A stretch of DNA of 64,000 nucleotides from Kangiella shandongensis (GTDB taxonomy: Bacteria > Pseudomonadota > Gammaproteobacteria > Enterobacterales > Kangiellaceae): positions 286,283 to 350,282 of the forward strand of contig NZ_JACNML010000003.1 of the NCBI RefSeq assembly GCF_020005365.1, in the 5' to 3' direction. The translations under genes were made by a program, and so were the position numbers. The notes under the pieces were generated by a model. That model was not told the DNA's origin. It was given only the letters and a program-made list of their open reading frames with translations, and did not search any database. Every line of letters starts with the position of its first letter. Within the stretch, counting starts at the first letter, position 1. This document shows, one piece after another, positions 40,571 through 49,768 of the stretch.

Positions 40571-41917
40571 CTAGACCTTCTGGAATAGTGCGATTGATTC
40601 GGTGTGTGCTGTGTGAGGAAACATATCCATCACTCCCGCTTTCACTAACTTATAGCCTCTTTCCTTTAGCTCGCCACTATCACGTGCCAGCGTCGCAGGG
40701 TTACAGGAAACATACACAATGCGCTCGGGATTAAAACGTGCAATGTTTTGCACTACATCGAGTGCACCACTGCGTGGTGGATCAATCAGGACTTTGTTAA
40801 AACCTTCTTGTGCCCACTCTTCTTGCGTAAAGTCAGCTTGTAAGTCAGTGGCGTAGAATTTCACGTTATCGAGATTATTGTGCTTGGCGTTCATACCACC
40901 ACGCTCGACCATTTCTTCGCTACCTTCGACGCCTACGACGTTTTGCACTTGGGTCGCCAGAGGAATGGTGAAGTTGCCCAGGCCACAGAATAAGTCGAGT
41001 ACTCGGTCATCTTTGCTCGGCTCTAACCAGTCGATAGCACGCTTAACCATTTTCTGATTAATGCTGGCATTGACCTGAGTAAAGTCCATTGGGTGAAACA
41101 GTAACTCAACACCGTAATCATCCAGTTTATAGCTTAGCCAGTCTCTTTCATCTGGGCCGTAAATCTTATGAACCGTTTTAGGGCCTTTCGGTTGCAGGTA
41201 AATGTAAAGCCCATGCTCTTTACCAAACTCAACCCACATGTCGTGATCTTTCTCACTGAGCGGCTCAAGGTGACGCACAACAAGCGCAACTTGATCATCG
41301 CCCATGGCGACTTCCAGCTGAGCGGTTTTGTTATTGGTATCCAGCTCTGAAATCATCTTCTTCAGAGGTGTGATTAATTGACCCACTCTTGGGTCTAACA
41401 CCACACACGAATCAATAGTCGCCAGGAAGCTGCTACGTTTCTCACGGAATCCAACCAGCGCCCCGCCTTTTTTAGGCACAAACTTGACGCCTAGACGAGC
41501 TTTACGACGATAACCAAGTACGTCGGCCTGCATGGGCTCGACTAAATCATAGTCATCTTTATCTAAATCATATTGCCCAAAATGCTTGAGCTGTTCGACC
41601 AGTACCGACTGCTTATGAGCAATCTGCGCTGGGTTGCTCATATGCTGCAAACTACAACCGCCACAAATATCCGCATGTTCACACGGTGGCGTGACTCTGT
41701 CTTCTGAAGCAACGTGAATGTCCTCAGCCACACCTTCATCAAACTTGCCACGTTTTGCGGTATAAACAAACGAAACATCTTCGCCTAACAGTGCGTTATC
41801 TACAAATACAGTTTTGCCTTCTACGGAAGCAATACCTCGCCCTTCGTGTGAAAAAGCGTGGATCTCTGCGCGAACAGGATCTTTCGGCAAAGCCTTTCTA
41901 CGTCGTCTACGTGCCAT
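40571..41917 (-). CDS. rlmD: 23S rRNA (uracil(1939)-C5)-methyltransferase RlmD
   Basis: 448 residues. An N-terminal TRAM domain (about 12-70: AEIHAFSHEGRGIASVEG) is followed by the iron-sulfur ligands Cys79, Cys85, Cys88 (PPCEHADICGGCSLQH) and a fourth Cys near residue 169. The methyltransferase domain carries DLFCGLGNFTIPLA (SAM site) and, near the end, VLIDPPRSGA and YVSCNPATLARD with the catalytic cysteine. It methylates U1939 of 23S rRNA. In E. coli rlmD lies between barA and relA; here it still lies between them, but with extra genes. Confidence 0.97.
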   Translation of the reverse strand: MARRRRRKALPKDPVRAEIHAFSHEGRGIASVEGKTVFVDNALLGEDVSFVYTAKRGKFDEGVAEDIHVASEDRVTPPCEHADICGGCSLQHMSNPAQIAHKQSVLVEQLKHFGQYDLDKDDYDLVEPMQADVLGYRRKARLGVKFVPKKGGALVGFREKRSSFLATIDSCVVLDPRVGQLITPLKKMISELDTNNKTAQLEVAMGDDQVALVVRHLEPLSEKDHDMWVEFGKEHGLYIYLQPKGPKTVHKIYGPDERDWLSYKLDDYGVELLFHPMDFTQVNASINQKMVKRAIDWLEPSKDDRVLDLFCGLGNFTIPLATQVQNVVGVEGSEEMVERGGMNAKHNNLDNVKFYATDLQADFTQEEWAQEGFNKVLIDPPRSGALDVVQNIARFNPERIVYVSCNPATLARDSGELKERGYKLVKAGVMDMFPHTAHTESIALFQKV

Positions 41918-41973
41918 CTACAATCGGTCTCTTATTAAAATCGCTAAAAAATAATGCTGAATATCAGCAAAAA

Positions 41974-42750
41974 CTATTCATCACCTTTCCAGGCGCTTAA
42001 AAATTCATTAAAGTGTTCCTGGTTTTCCTGCTCAAGATACTGTTTCAGGAAAGCTTCTTCCGACTCCAGCTCTTCGACAGTCATATTGCCTCGCATCACT
42101 TCAAAGCGCAGATACACCAGGTAAGTATTCAATACGTCGGTTTCGCAGTAATCGCGAATTGCCTTTAAATTGCCTTCGTTATAGGTTTCCCATACCTTGG
42201 CGCCGCTCATGCCCATTTTTCCGGGATAACCCAGCATCGAAGCAACTTTATCCAGCGGCGCATTAGCTCGCGGGTTATACAGCGCCAGCAGATCCATCAG
42301 GTCGATATGGCGATTATGGTAACGGCTAATGTAGTTATTCCACTTAAACTGGTTATCGATTTCGCCGGTATCCCAATATTTCTGCGCAACGACATTATTC
42401 TTCATCGCCCGGTAGTGCAGCACCGGTAAATCAAAACCTGAACCGTTCCAGGATACAATGGTTGGTGCAAAGCGTTCGATGCCATCAAAAAAGCGCTGTA
42501 CGATTTCCTTTTCATCAGCATCTTCTTCACCCAGCGACCAGACTTTGACTTTATCGCCATGACGAAATACTGCCGAAATCGCCACGACCTTATGCAAATA
42601 CAATGGTTGGAAAGTGGTTCCCGATTGTTGGACACGCAGGTGCTCCATCGCCGACACCACATCTTCATCACTTAATCCCTTAAATTCATTCAGCAAGCGC
42701 CCTGCTTCAACGTCGGGAATGGTCTCAATATCAAATACAAATAGATTCAT
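41974..42750 (-). CDS. predicted 3'-5' exonuclease of the PolB-related (DEDDy-like) family
   Basis: 258 residues. DEDD superfamily motifs are visible: FDIETIPD (ExoI, residues 5-12), IVSWNGSGFDLPVLHYRA (ExoII) and RDYCETDVLNTYLVYLR (ExoIII, Asp/Tyr). The HRNHRHIDLMDLLALYNP-like centre (ISRYHNRHIDLMDLL) is typical for the stand-alone family related to the proofreading domain of DNA polymerase B. The function in the cell is not established. It precedes rlmD by 56 bases on the same strand. Confidence 0.88.
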   Translation of the reverse strand: MNLFVFDIETIPDVEAGRLLNEFKGLSDEDVVSAMEHLRVQQSGTTFQPLYLHKVVAISAVFRHGDKVKVWSLGEEDADEKEIVQRFFDGIERFAPTIVSWNGSGFDLPVLHYRAMKNNVVAQKYWDTGEIDNQFKWNNYISRYHNRHIDLMDLLALYNPRANAPLDKVASMLGYPGKMGMSGAKVWETYNEGNLKAIRDYCETDVLNTYLVYLRFEVMRGNMTVEELESEEAFLKQYLEQENQEHFNEFLSAWKGDE

Positions 42751-42898
42751 ATATCCTGATCACTTTTCCACTAAAATTGCGTTAAAATCATAACCTTAAC
42801 TAACTCGACCTTGCCACTGCCATTGAAGCAAGGTAGATTAGGCTAAAAGACCACGTAGTATAACGATTTTGCCACCAAAAAGCTTGGAGAATTCCGAC

Positions 42899-43906
42899 TT
42901 GAATCCAGTTCGACCCACAGCACTGTCAATCTTTATACTGTCCTTAGTCCTTTTAAGCAGTACTTTATTGCTTCAAACGGCCAGCGCAGAGCACTCCAGC
43001 GAACCCGAAGTAGTCAGAGTGAACGTACTCAGTGCCTTCTCAACGCCTCAGGAACGCGAGCTACTGTATTCATTTAAGCAGTCTCTGCTTAGCCAGCACA
43101 ATATGAAAGTCGATGACACGCTGATTTTCTGGGAGCGGCAAAATAATTGGCAGCAACAGCTGGAATCGAATAAACCCGATCTCATTATTGTTATCGGGAA
43201 CCAGTCTTATCGAAAAATTGAGGAGCTGGAGTTATCAGCTCCCGTTCTGGCCTTAATGCTTAATAAGTCGTTATTTAAGTCACTGAAGCAGAATTCCAGA
43301 AACAACGTTTACGCCATAACCCACGCCCAGCCCACAGTCCGTTTCGTGCAGCTAGCCAAAAGCTTAAATGTCTATCAGGCTCAAATTGGCAGCTTCATTT
43401 CGCCGAAAACAAAATACAATATCCAGCGGTTTGAAGAACTGTCAAAGTTCTACGATTTGTTTTACCGCCCGGTGATGGTCGACCCGAAGCTCAAGGGGCG
43501 CGACACCATGAAACAGCTCAAGAATTGCTGCTCGGTTATCGTCATGGAAAGTGACTGCGTTTTCAGACCGGGTAAAGTCCGGAAATCGGTACTGGTCAAC
43601 GCCTACCGACAGCGAATTATTGTGATAGCACACTCGCAAAGTGTACTAAAAGAGGGAGCAATGCTAACATTGTTTACCCAACCGCATGATATTGGCGAAC
43701 AGGCAGCCCAACTGTATCACCAAATATTGAGCGGCACACTGCAAGAGCCTTACCAGTTCCCTACTAGCTTTGCCGTCAGTATTAATCGCAAAGTTGCCCG
43801 TTTACTGGGTTATGAAGAACTGACAGTTGGAGGCCTGATGCAAAAAGTAGAAGCCTTAGAATTTATTCATAAAACGATGGTTAACGGGAATAATCAAACA
43901 CCATGA
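42899..43906 (+). CDS. periplasmic substrate-binding-like protein coupled to barA
   Basis: 335 residues if it begins at the TTG at 42899, with GGAG 9 bases upstream; TTG at 42869 is a longer alternative. A signal sequence lies around residues 9-31 (SIFILSLVLLSSTLLLQTASA). The mature part has the two-lobed pattern of ABC-type substrate-binding proteins (LIIVIGNQSYRKIEELEL, VLALMLNKSL, DTMKQLKNCCSVIVMES, YQFPTSFAVSINRKVARLLGY), close to the COG2984-like group. No ABC transporter gene is beside it. Instead it overlaps the start of barA by 4 bases (ATGA), so it is probably a sensory ligand-binding partner of that kinase. Confidence 0.75.
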   Translation: MNPVRPTALSIFILSLVLLSSTLLLQTASAEHSSEPEVVRVNVLSAFSTPQERELLYSFKQSLLSQHNMKVDDTLIFWERQNNWQQQLESNKPDLIIVIGNQSYRKIEELELSAPVLALMLNKSLFKSLKQNSRNNVYAITHAQPTVRFVQLAKSLNVYQAQIGSFISPKTKYNIQRFEELSKFYDLFYRPVMVDPKLKGRDTMKQLKNCCSVIVMESDCVFRPGKVRKSVLVNAYRQRIIVIAHSQSVLKEGAMLTLFTQPHDIGEQAAQLYHQILSGTLQEPYQFPTSFAVSINRKVARLLGYEELTVGGLMQKVEALEFIHKTMVNGNNQTP

Positions 43907-46755
43907 GAAACTGGGGAATCAGTCGACGCATTCTAACGTTAGCGCTCACGCCAACGTTATTGGTTTGCTTATTATTGGGCTCTTTTTTTATTAATAACCA
44001 TATTCAGGACAGCGAAGACTCACTGATTTCCCGTGGTAAAACCATCGCTACCCATCTAGCTCTAGCCAGTGAATACGGCATTATTACGCTCGATAACAGC
44101 ACTCTGCAGGAAATGGCTCAGGCAGCCCGAGATAATGATAAAGAGTTGCTCGCGGTTGCCATTTATGATCAAAACAATCGAGTCCTGACGTCAGTTGGAG
44201 CGGCAGAATATCTGTCACAAATGAACATCGAAAGTCCTCATGACTTGGCTCAGATCGGCGCTCAGACCAACTTGATGCGCTTTGCCCGCATGGAAAAACG
44301 CGACAATGGTATGCTCTTCCATGCTCCTATTCTTTCGAAGTTTCCGGAAGACCATGAATCCTGGCGCACCAACGTCAAGAACAACACCGAGATCTTGGGC
44401 TACGTCGCGGTATTAATGTCTCAGGACTTCTCCATGCTGAGCCGCTACAGCACCATCATCACCACCATCCTCATCAGCTTAATCGGCTTATTAATCGGCG
44501 GCTTCCTGGCTCGCCGCATGTCCACCAGCGTTACCGAACCTATCGTCAGCATGGCTAAGGGTGTCGATAAAATTAAGGATGGTAAACTGGATACCCGAAT
44601 CAGCTCCGATGCCAGTGCTGAATTAAAAACGTTACAAGACGGCATCAACCTTATGGCTGAAAGCATGGAGCATAACCAGGAAGAGATGCAGCAAGCGGTC
44701 GATCAGGCCACTGAAGATCTACGTGAGACGCTGGAGACGCTCGAAGTAAACAACCTTGAGCTGGATATTGCACGCCGCCAGGCTATCGAAGCCAGCCGCA
44801 TTAAAACCGAATTCCTGGCAAACATGAGTCATGAAATCCGTACGCCAATGAACGGTGTTATCGGTTTTACCGATTTACTACTGAAAACAGAGCTGAACAA
44901 TAAACAGAAAGACTTCCTGTTTGATATTAAACGTTCGGCTTCCGGTCTGTTATCCATTATTGACGATATTCTCGACTACTCGAAAATCGAAGCGGGTAAG
45001 ATGTCGTTTGAACGTTATCCGTTCGATCTACGTGAGTGCGTCGATGATGTCTTTAAAATCCTCGGCCCGAATGCCTCACAGAAAGGTATTGAGCTGGTAT
45101 CACTGATTTACTCCGACGTACCGAAAGCATTGCTGGGCGATCCGATTCGAATCAAGCAGATCATTACCAACTTACTCAACAATGCTGTGAAGTTTACCAA
45201 GTCTGGTAGTGTTGAGCTGTATGCCGAAGTTGAGTCAGAAGGTAAGAAAGGTCTTAAACTCAAAATACAGGTTAAAGACTCTGGTATCGGTCTCACTAAA
45301 GAACAACAGAACAACTTGTTTAAAGCCTTCAGTCAGGCTGACAGTAGCACGACTCGCGAGTTTGGTGGCACCGGTCTGGGTCTAGTTATCTCGAAATCTC
45401 TGGTTGAGAAAATGGGCGGTAATATCGGCGTGGAAAGTTCGGAAGGCGGCGGTTCAACCTTCTGGTTTACCTTGCAGTGCGAGCGCGCGGAATCATTACC
45501 AGAGGATGGCTTAACAGGCGAATTCCTAGCTTCAAAATCCGTCCTTGTTTTCGATCCACATCCTGCGACACGACTGTCGTTAACGCAGATGCTGGAAGAC
45601 TGGCAGATGCAGGTGCGAAGTTTTGAGAAAATTGATGATTTGATGACAGAGGTCGATCTCTACGCACAGAGCGGAAAGAATGTCGATTTGATTATTATTG
45701 GCGGTCAGCGCTTCAGGCGACGTATCCAACGTCTTGAGCATATCTGTAATAAGGTCAACAGCCAGTTGGGCTGTCCAGTTATAACCTTCAGTACATCCGG
45801 GGATGTCGATTTCTTAGAGCATTTATCTGCTCTGGGTGTCGCCCGTGCCATGGAAAAACCTATCACCTACCGCGCTCTGTACAATTCATTAATTGAGCTG
45901 TTACGTTCCAATAAAACCGAAAAGTCTAAAGCCAAACCTGAACCGGTAACCCACGCAAAAGCGAATGAATTGAAAGGTAGCTATGTGCTGGCCGTGGACG
46001 ACAATCCGGCTAACTTACGCCTGGTGACAACCCTGCTCGAAGACTTGGGGATAAAAGTTGATACCGCCGATAGCGGCATGCAGGCTGTAGCACTAACGAA
46101 AGACAAAGTCTACGACGCCATCCTGATGGATATTCAAATGCCTGAAATGAATGGCCTCGAGGCAACTCGCACCATCCGCGCTAATGCCACCAACCAGAGT
46201 ACCCCGGTTATCGCCTTAACCGCCCATGCGATGGCGAACGAGCGAGAGATGTTGCTGGACTCAGGCATGGATGACTACATGACTAAACCAGTATCTGAAC
46301 AGGATCTTGTTAACGTGCTTCTGAAGTGGACTCAGGCCGACAGCACCCTGACGACCGCTCCGCAAGAGCAAGAATCATCCGATGAAGATACTGAGCAAAC
46401 GTTGGACTGGGAGCTAAGTTTAAAACTGGCAAACGGCAAAGCCGATCTGGCTAAAGATATGCTGAAAATGATGGTCGAGTCTAATCATGAAACCGGACGG
46501 GTCATTCATGCTTGCTACCAGGCGCAGGACTTTGATGAGTTGTTACAGCATATCCATAAACTGCATGGTGCCAGCTGCTACGTCGGCACACCCCGTCTAA
46601 AACGCCTGAGTAATCAGTACGAAAGCAAACTGAAAAAGCAGCAGTACAACCTGCTTGAGGACTTACATCAAGAATTAATAAGTGAGCTTAAAGCGATCAA
46701 CGAAGCTGCTCGTCCCTACCTGGAAGACACGAGCAGCCCCGTGGAAAGTGATTAA
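43903..46755 (+). CDS. barA: BarA-type hybrid sensor histidine kinase
   Basis: 950 residues. Two membrane segments (about 11-31 and 183-203) flank a periplasmic domain. Then come HAMP (about 204-256), a dimerisation domain with the autophosphorylated His310 in NMSHEIRTPMNGVIGF, the ATPase domain (ITNLLNNAVKFT, GIGLTKEQ, GGTGLGLVIS), a degenerate receiver (about 545-655, without the phospho-Asp), a true receiver with Asp743 in ILMDIQMPEMNG, and an Hpt domain with His888 in HKLHGASCYVG. This is the BarA/UvrY architecture that controls the Csr small RNAs. It lies beside rlmD as in E. coli. The binding protein overlapping its start is an addition. Confidence 0.94.
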   Translation: MRNWGISRRILTLALTPTLLVCLLLGSFFINNHIQDSEDSLISRGKTIATHLALASEYGIITLDNSTLQEMAQAARDNDKELLAVAIYDQNNRVLTSVGAAEYLSQMNIESPHDLAQIGAQTNLMRFARMEKRDNGMLFHAPILSKFPEDHESWRTNVKNNTEILGYVAVLMSQDFSMLSRYSTIITTILISLIGLLIGGFLARRMSTSVTEPIVSMAKGVDKIKDGKLDTRISSDASAELKTLQDGINLMAESMEHNQEEMQQAVDQATEDLRETLETLEVNNLELDIARRQAIEASRIKTEFLANMSHEIRTPMNGVIGFTDLLLKTELNNKQKDFLFDIKRSASGLLSIIDDILDYSKIEAGKMSFERYPFDLRECVDDVFKILGPNASQKGIELVSLIYSDVPKALLGDPIRIKQIITNLLNNAVKFTKSGSVELYAEVESEGKKGLKLKIQVKDSGIGLTKEQQNNLFKAFSQADSSTTREFGGTGLGLVISKSLVEKMGGNIGVESSEGGGSTFWFTLQCERAESLPEDGLTGEFLASKSVLVFDPHPATRLSLTQMLEDWQMQVRSFEKIDDLMTEVDLYAQSGKNVDLIIIGGQRFRRRIQRLEHICNKVNSQLGCPVITFSTSGDVDFLEHLSALGVARAMEKPITYRALYNSLIELLRSNKTEKSKAKPEPVTHAKANELKGSYVLAVDDNPANLRLVTTLLEDLGIKVDTADSGMQAVALTKDKVYDAILMDIQMPEMNGLEATRTIRANATNQSTPVIALTAHAMANEREMLLDSGMDDYMTKPVSEQDLVNVLLKWTQADSTLTTAPQEQESSDEDTEQTLDWELSLKLANGKADLAKDMLKMMVESNHETGRVIHACYQAQDFDELLQHIHKLHGASCYVGTPRLKRLSNQYESKLKKQQYNLLEDLHQELISELKAINEAARPYLEDTSSPVESD

Positions 46756-48098
46756 AGCTGGGTAATCTGTATTTCGCTTTGCTGAGCGGACGATACTGGA
46801 ATATCTTCGATGATCTCCCCAACTAAAATGCCCTGCTCTTCATCGACTGCTTTTAGCTCTGTCGCCAAGATACAGCGCTCGGGGCTGTGCCCCAGCGGAA
46901 CATCTACTGCGACTTTATGATAGTTAGGTGTGTATCCAAAGTAACGCCGAGTATCGTCACTCACCTGCTGGTTCGAACTTTCCCATAACACCGGGACCGT
47001 TTGACCTATCTGGGCCTTCAGTTCTTTAGCTTTCAGCTCAGCAGCAAGCTCGTGTAAACGACGGCTGCGTTCTTTTTTAACATCTTTAGCGATCTTGTTC
47101 GGCAAGCGCGCCGCTTTAGTCCCTTCACGATCAGAGTATGTAAAAATATGGATATGTCCAAAACCCAGCTGTTCGATGTATTCCATAGTCTGTTCAAACT
47201 CGTCGTCCGATTCGCCGGGAAAGCCAACGATCACATCCGTCGTAACGTTAAAGCCCGGCACCTGAGTTCTGGCATCATGAACCAGCTGAGCAAAGTCTTC
47301 GGTGCGGCATCGACGAGACATGCGGCGAAGGACGCTATCTGCTCCACTTTGGATGGGCAGGTGCATATGTGCCATCAATCTCGGGTTGGCAAACAACTCA
47401 AAGAAATTCTCACCCAAGTCCCACGGCTCGACCGAGGCAAAGCGAATGCGCGGCATGTCCGTGCGCTCAAGGATATTTTGCACTAATTCATAAAGGCTGG
47501 AGTCGATATCCGAACCATAACCACCAACGTGAACGCCGGCGAGAACGATCTCCTGAACACCTTCGGCATGCAGCTGATTCACTTCATCGACCAGATCATC
47601 GATCGAGCGACTTTTTTCTTCGCCCCGGGCAACGGTGACAATACAGTAAGTACAACGGTATCGGCATCCATCCTGGATTTTAATAAAGGCGCGTTCACGG
47701 TTACGTGCAAACAGTGCACTCTCGCCCGGCTCAGTCGCAAACTCCGGCATGACCGGCATATCCAGCACGTCTTTTACCTTATCGACCAAAACGTCTTTAT
47801 CAGCGTTATCCACGACCAAATCAACGCCCATAATTTGTTCGAGCTTTTCTGGTTCTAAGGACGCATAACAGCCAGTCACCACCATACGTGCTTCGGGGTT
47901 ACTTCGGTGAAAGCGTCGCACTGTCTGGCGTGATTTTCGCGCAGCTTCTGCAGTTACTGCACAGGTATTCAGTACAATTAAGTCCGCAGCATCGGCTGAT
48001 GCGGCAAGGGAATAACCGACTTTCTGGAATGACGTCGCCCAATTCTGTAATTCGGCCTCGTTCAAACGGCAACCTAAAGCACTTAAATGTACCTGCAT
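46752..48098 (-). CDS. mtaB: tRNA (t6A37) methylthiotransferase MtaB-like
   Basis: 448 residues. UPF0004 domain with three cysteines (LGCRLN, NTCAVT, VTGCYAS), the radical SAM cluster CRYRCTYCIV (Cys-x3-Cys-x2-Cys), GAGVHVGGYG-like LAGVHVGGYG and the C-terminal TRAM region. The absence of the ms2i6A MiaB hallmarks and the QVHLSALGCRLN start favour MtaB, which adds methylthio to t6A37 of tRNA. Its end overlaps the barA end by 4 bases (convergent). Stand-alone gene. Confidence 0.9.
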   Translation of the reverse strand: MQVHLSALGCRLNEAELQNWATSFQKVGYSLAASADAADLIVLNTCAVTAEAARKSRQTVRRFHRSNPEARMVVTGCYASLEPEKLEQIMGVDLVVDNADKDVLVDKVKDVLDMPVMPEFATEPGESALFARNRERAFIKIQDGCRYRCTYCIVTVARGEEKSRSIDDLVDEVNQLHAEGVQEIVLAGVHVGGYGSDIDSSLYELVQNILERTDMPRIRFASVEPWDLGENFFELFANPRLMAHMHLPIQSGADSVLRRMSRRCRTEDFAQLVHDARTQVPGFNVTTDVIVGFPGESDDEFEQTMEYIEQLGFGHIHIFTYSDREGTKAARLPNKIAKDVKKERSRRLHELAAELKAKELKAQIGQTVPVLWESSNQQVSDDTRRYFGYTPNYHKVAVDVPLGHSPERCILATELKAVDEEQGILVGEIIEDIPVSSAQQSEIQITQL

Positions 48099-48283
48099 AA
48101 TACTCTACACATCCTATCCAACGTTTTATAAGCACAGTGCTGAGCAACCAGAGCTCAGCGAAAACGGGCGCCAATTGTACAGATATTAAGCATTAGAATC
48201 ACCTCTTTTCAACACCAAATTAATATCCTTTCCATGAAAAAGGCGCCAGTGGCGCCTTCCATAGAACAAAATAATCGAGAATC

Positions 48284-49156
48284 CTACGATGATTGTTCTA
48301 TACGATGTAAATGAACATCCGTCTGTGGGTATGGGATCGAGATACCTTTGGCATCCAGCGCTTTCTTAACCGCTTCCAGGTTATCAAAATAAACGCCCCA
48401 GTAATCACCACTATCAACCCAGACACGAACCGCAAAGTTAACTGAACTATCAGCTAGCTCTTTAACCGCGATAAAAGGCTCAGGATCTTTATGGACACGC
48501 TCATCGGCAGTGATGACATCCATAATCACTTTCTTCGCCTGATCAATATCATCGTCGTAACCAATACCCAGCAGGAAATCAACGCGACGAGTCGCTTCCA
48601 TACTGTAATTAATCATCGAGTCTTTCGAGATAGGAGCGTTTGGAATAATGATAATCTTATTATCTGGGGTTTTCAGAATAGTGTTAAAGATTTGAATTTC
48701 TTTTACCGTGCCCGAATGGCCCTGCGCTTCAATAAAGTCTCCGACTTTGTATGGACGGAAAATCAACAACATGACCCCGCCGGCAAAGTTTTGTAACGTA
48801 CCTGATAACGCCATACCAACGGCTAAACCGGCAGCACCCAACAACGCAACGAAGGTCGTCATCTGCACGCCCATAGTACTAATCACGGTAATTAACAGAA
48901 TGATCTTCAGTAAGATGCTGGTAAAACTCAGCAAGAAACTCTCTAACGTGACATCAAAATCTTTTGCCTTAAACAACTTTTTCATGCCACCCAGTAATAC
49001 TTTAATCAAGATCCAACCAACGATTAAAATGATTATGGCAACGGCTAATTTTGGTAGGTAAATTTTTGCATATTCCATCGCAGCAGCAGCCCAGCTGGAC
49101 ATTTGTTCTGTATTGATGCCCGCTGACTCTGCTAACTTAGCAGCTGTTGTTGACAT
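48284..49156 (-). CDS. mscS: mechanosensitive channel of the MscS family
   Basis: 290 residues from the ATG at 49156, with a GGGGAG site 8 bases upstream; the open frame extends 29 codons more but without support. Three membrane segments (about 30-50, 66-88 and 95-125), the last carrying the pore helix VALLGAAGLAVGMALSGTLQNFAGG (written here as AAGLAVGMAL and GTLQNFAGG). The cytoplasmic beta domain and GTVKEIQIFNTILKTPDN follow. Length and motifs match the small MscS. It opens on hypo-osmotic shock. Neighbours are unrelated. Confidence 0.95.
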   Translation of the reverse strand: MSTTAAKLAESAGINTEQMSSWAAAAMEYAKIYLPKLAVAIIILIVGWILIKVLLGGMKKLFKAKDFDVTLESFLLSFTSILLKIILLITVISTMGVQMTTFVALLGAAGLAVGMALSGTLQNFAGGVMLLIFRPYKVGDFIEAQGHSGTVKEIQIFNTILKTPDNKIIIIPNAPISKDSMINYSMEATRRVDFLLGIGYDDDIDQAKKVIMDVITADERVHKDPEPFIAVKELADSSVNFAVRVWVDSGDYWGVYFDNLEAVKKALDAKGISIPYPQTDVHLHRIEQSS

Positions 49157-49345
49157 TGTGGTGCTCCCCTTATTGAAAGAATTAAACAACCAGGTCATTG
49201 TAGTCATACCGAAAAAATGTAACAAGTACAAGGTGATAACCACCCATTAGTTTTACAAATTTTAACGACAATACCCTACATTTCTGTTAATTTATGGCTA
49301 ATAATCGAGTTAATACCCGTCAATAATGTACCGAAAGGAGGCACT

Positions 49346-49759
49346 ATGACCAAGTTGAAACTCTGCAGCGCGCTGACTCTTACAGCAGGGCTCACCGCCG
49401 GCTGCGCCAGTATCAAACCAGCAGAAGTCGAATCGAAACTATCGGCATGGCAGGGAGCCGACATTGATACGGTTATTCAAAGCTGGGGGGTTCCGACCGC
49501 TGATAGAGAAATCAACGGCAAAAAATATGCGGAATGGAATACCCGAGAGATCAGAAATCGTCCATCATTTAACATCGGTGTCGGGGGCTTCGGGAGTCAT
49601 GTTTTCGGTAGTATCGGCACCACGTTGTTCGGTGGCAGAGAAAGCCTGCACTGTACCGTTCAAATCGGTTACAACGACAGGGGAACCGTCACCCAAACCA
49701 AGTGGACCGGCGATCCCGATGCCTGTGATGCAGCTATCCCAGAGCGGAATAACTCATAG
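49346..49759 (+). CDS. putative lipoprotein of unknown function
   Basis: 137 residues. Signal with the lipobox LTAGC (Cys20). The mature part starts KPAEVESKLSAWQGADIDTVIQSWGVPT, a helix and loop pattern common to small outer-membrane lipoproteins that carry a SmpA/BamE-like or 'lipoprotein with G-x-P' start, followed by a Gly-rich strand (NIGVGGFGSHVFGSIGTTLFG, 21 residues here read as a Gly-rich stretch at about 80-100). A GGAGG site precedes the ATG. Function unknown. It is convergent with recJ. Confidence 0.65.
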   Translation: MTKLKLCSALTLTAGLTAGCASIKPAEVESKLSAWQGADIDTVIQSWGVPTADREINGKKYAEWNTREIRNRPSFNIGVGGFGSHVFGSIGTTLFGGRESLHCTVQIGYNDRGTVTQTKWTGDPDACDAAIPERNNS

Positions 49760-49768
49760 GCCGCTCGC

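Noticed and set aside
47148..48100. plus-strand open frames opposite mtaB
   Set aside because: They are shadows of a strongly conserved gene; the proteins have no pattern.
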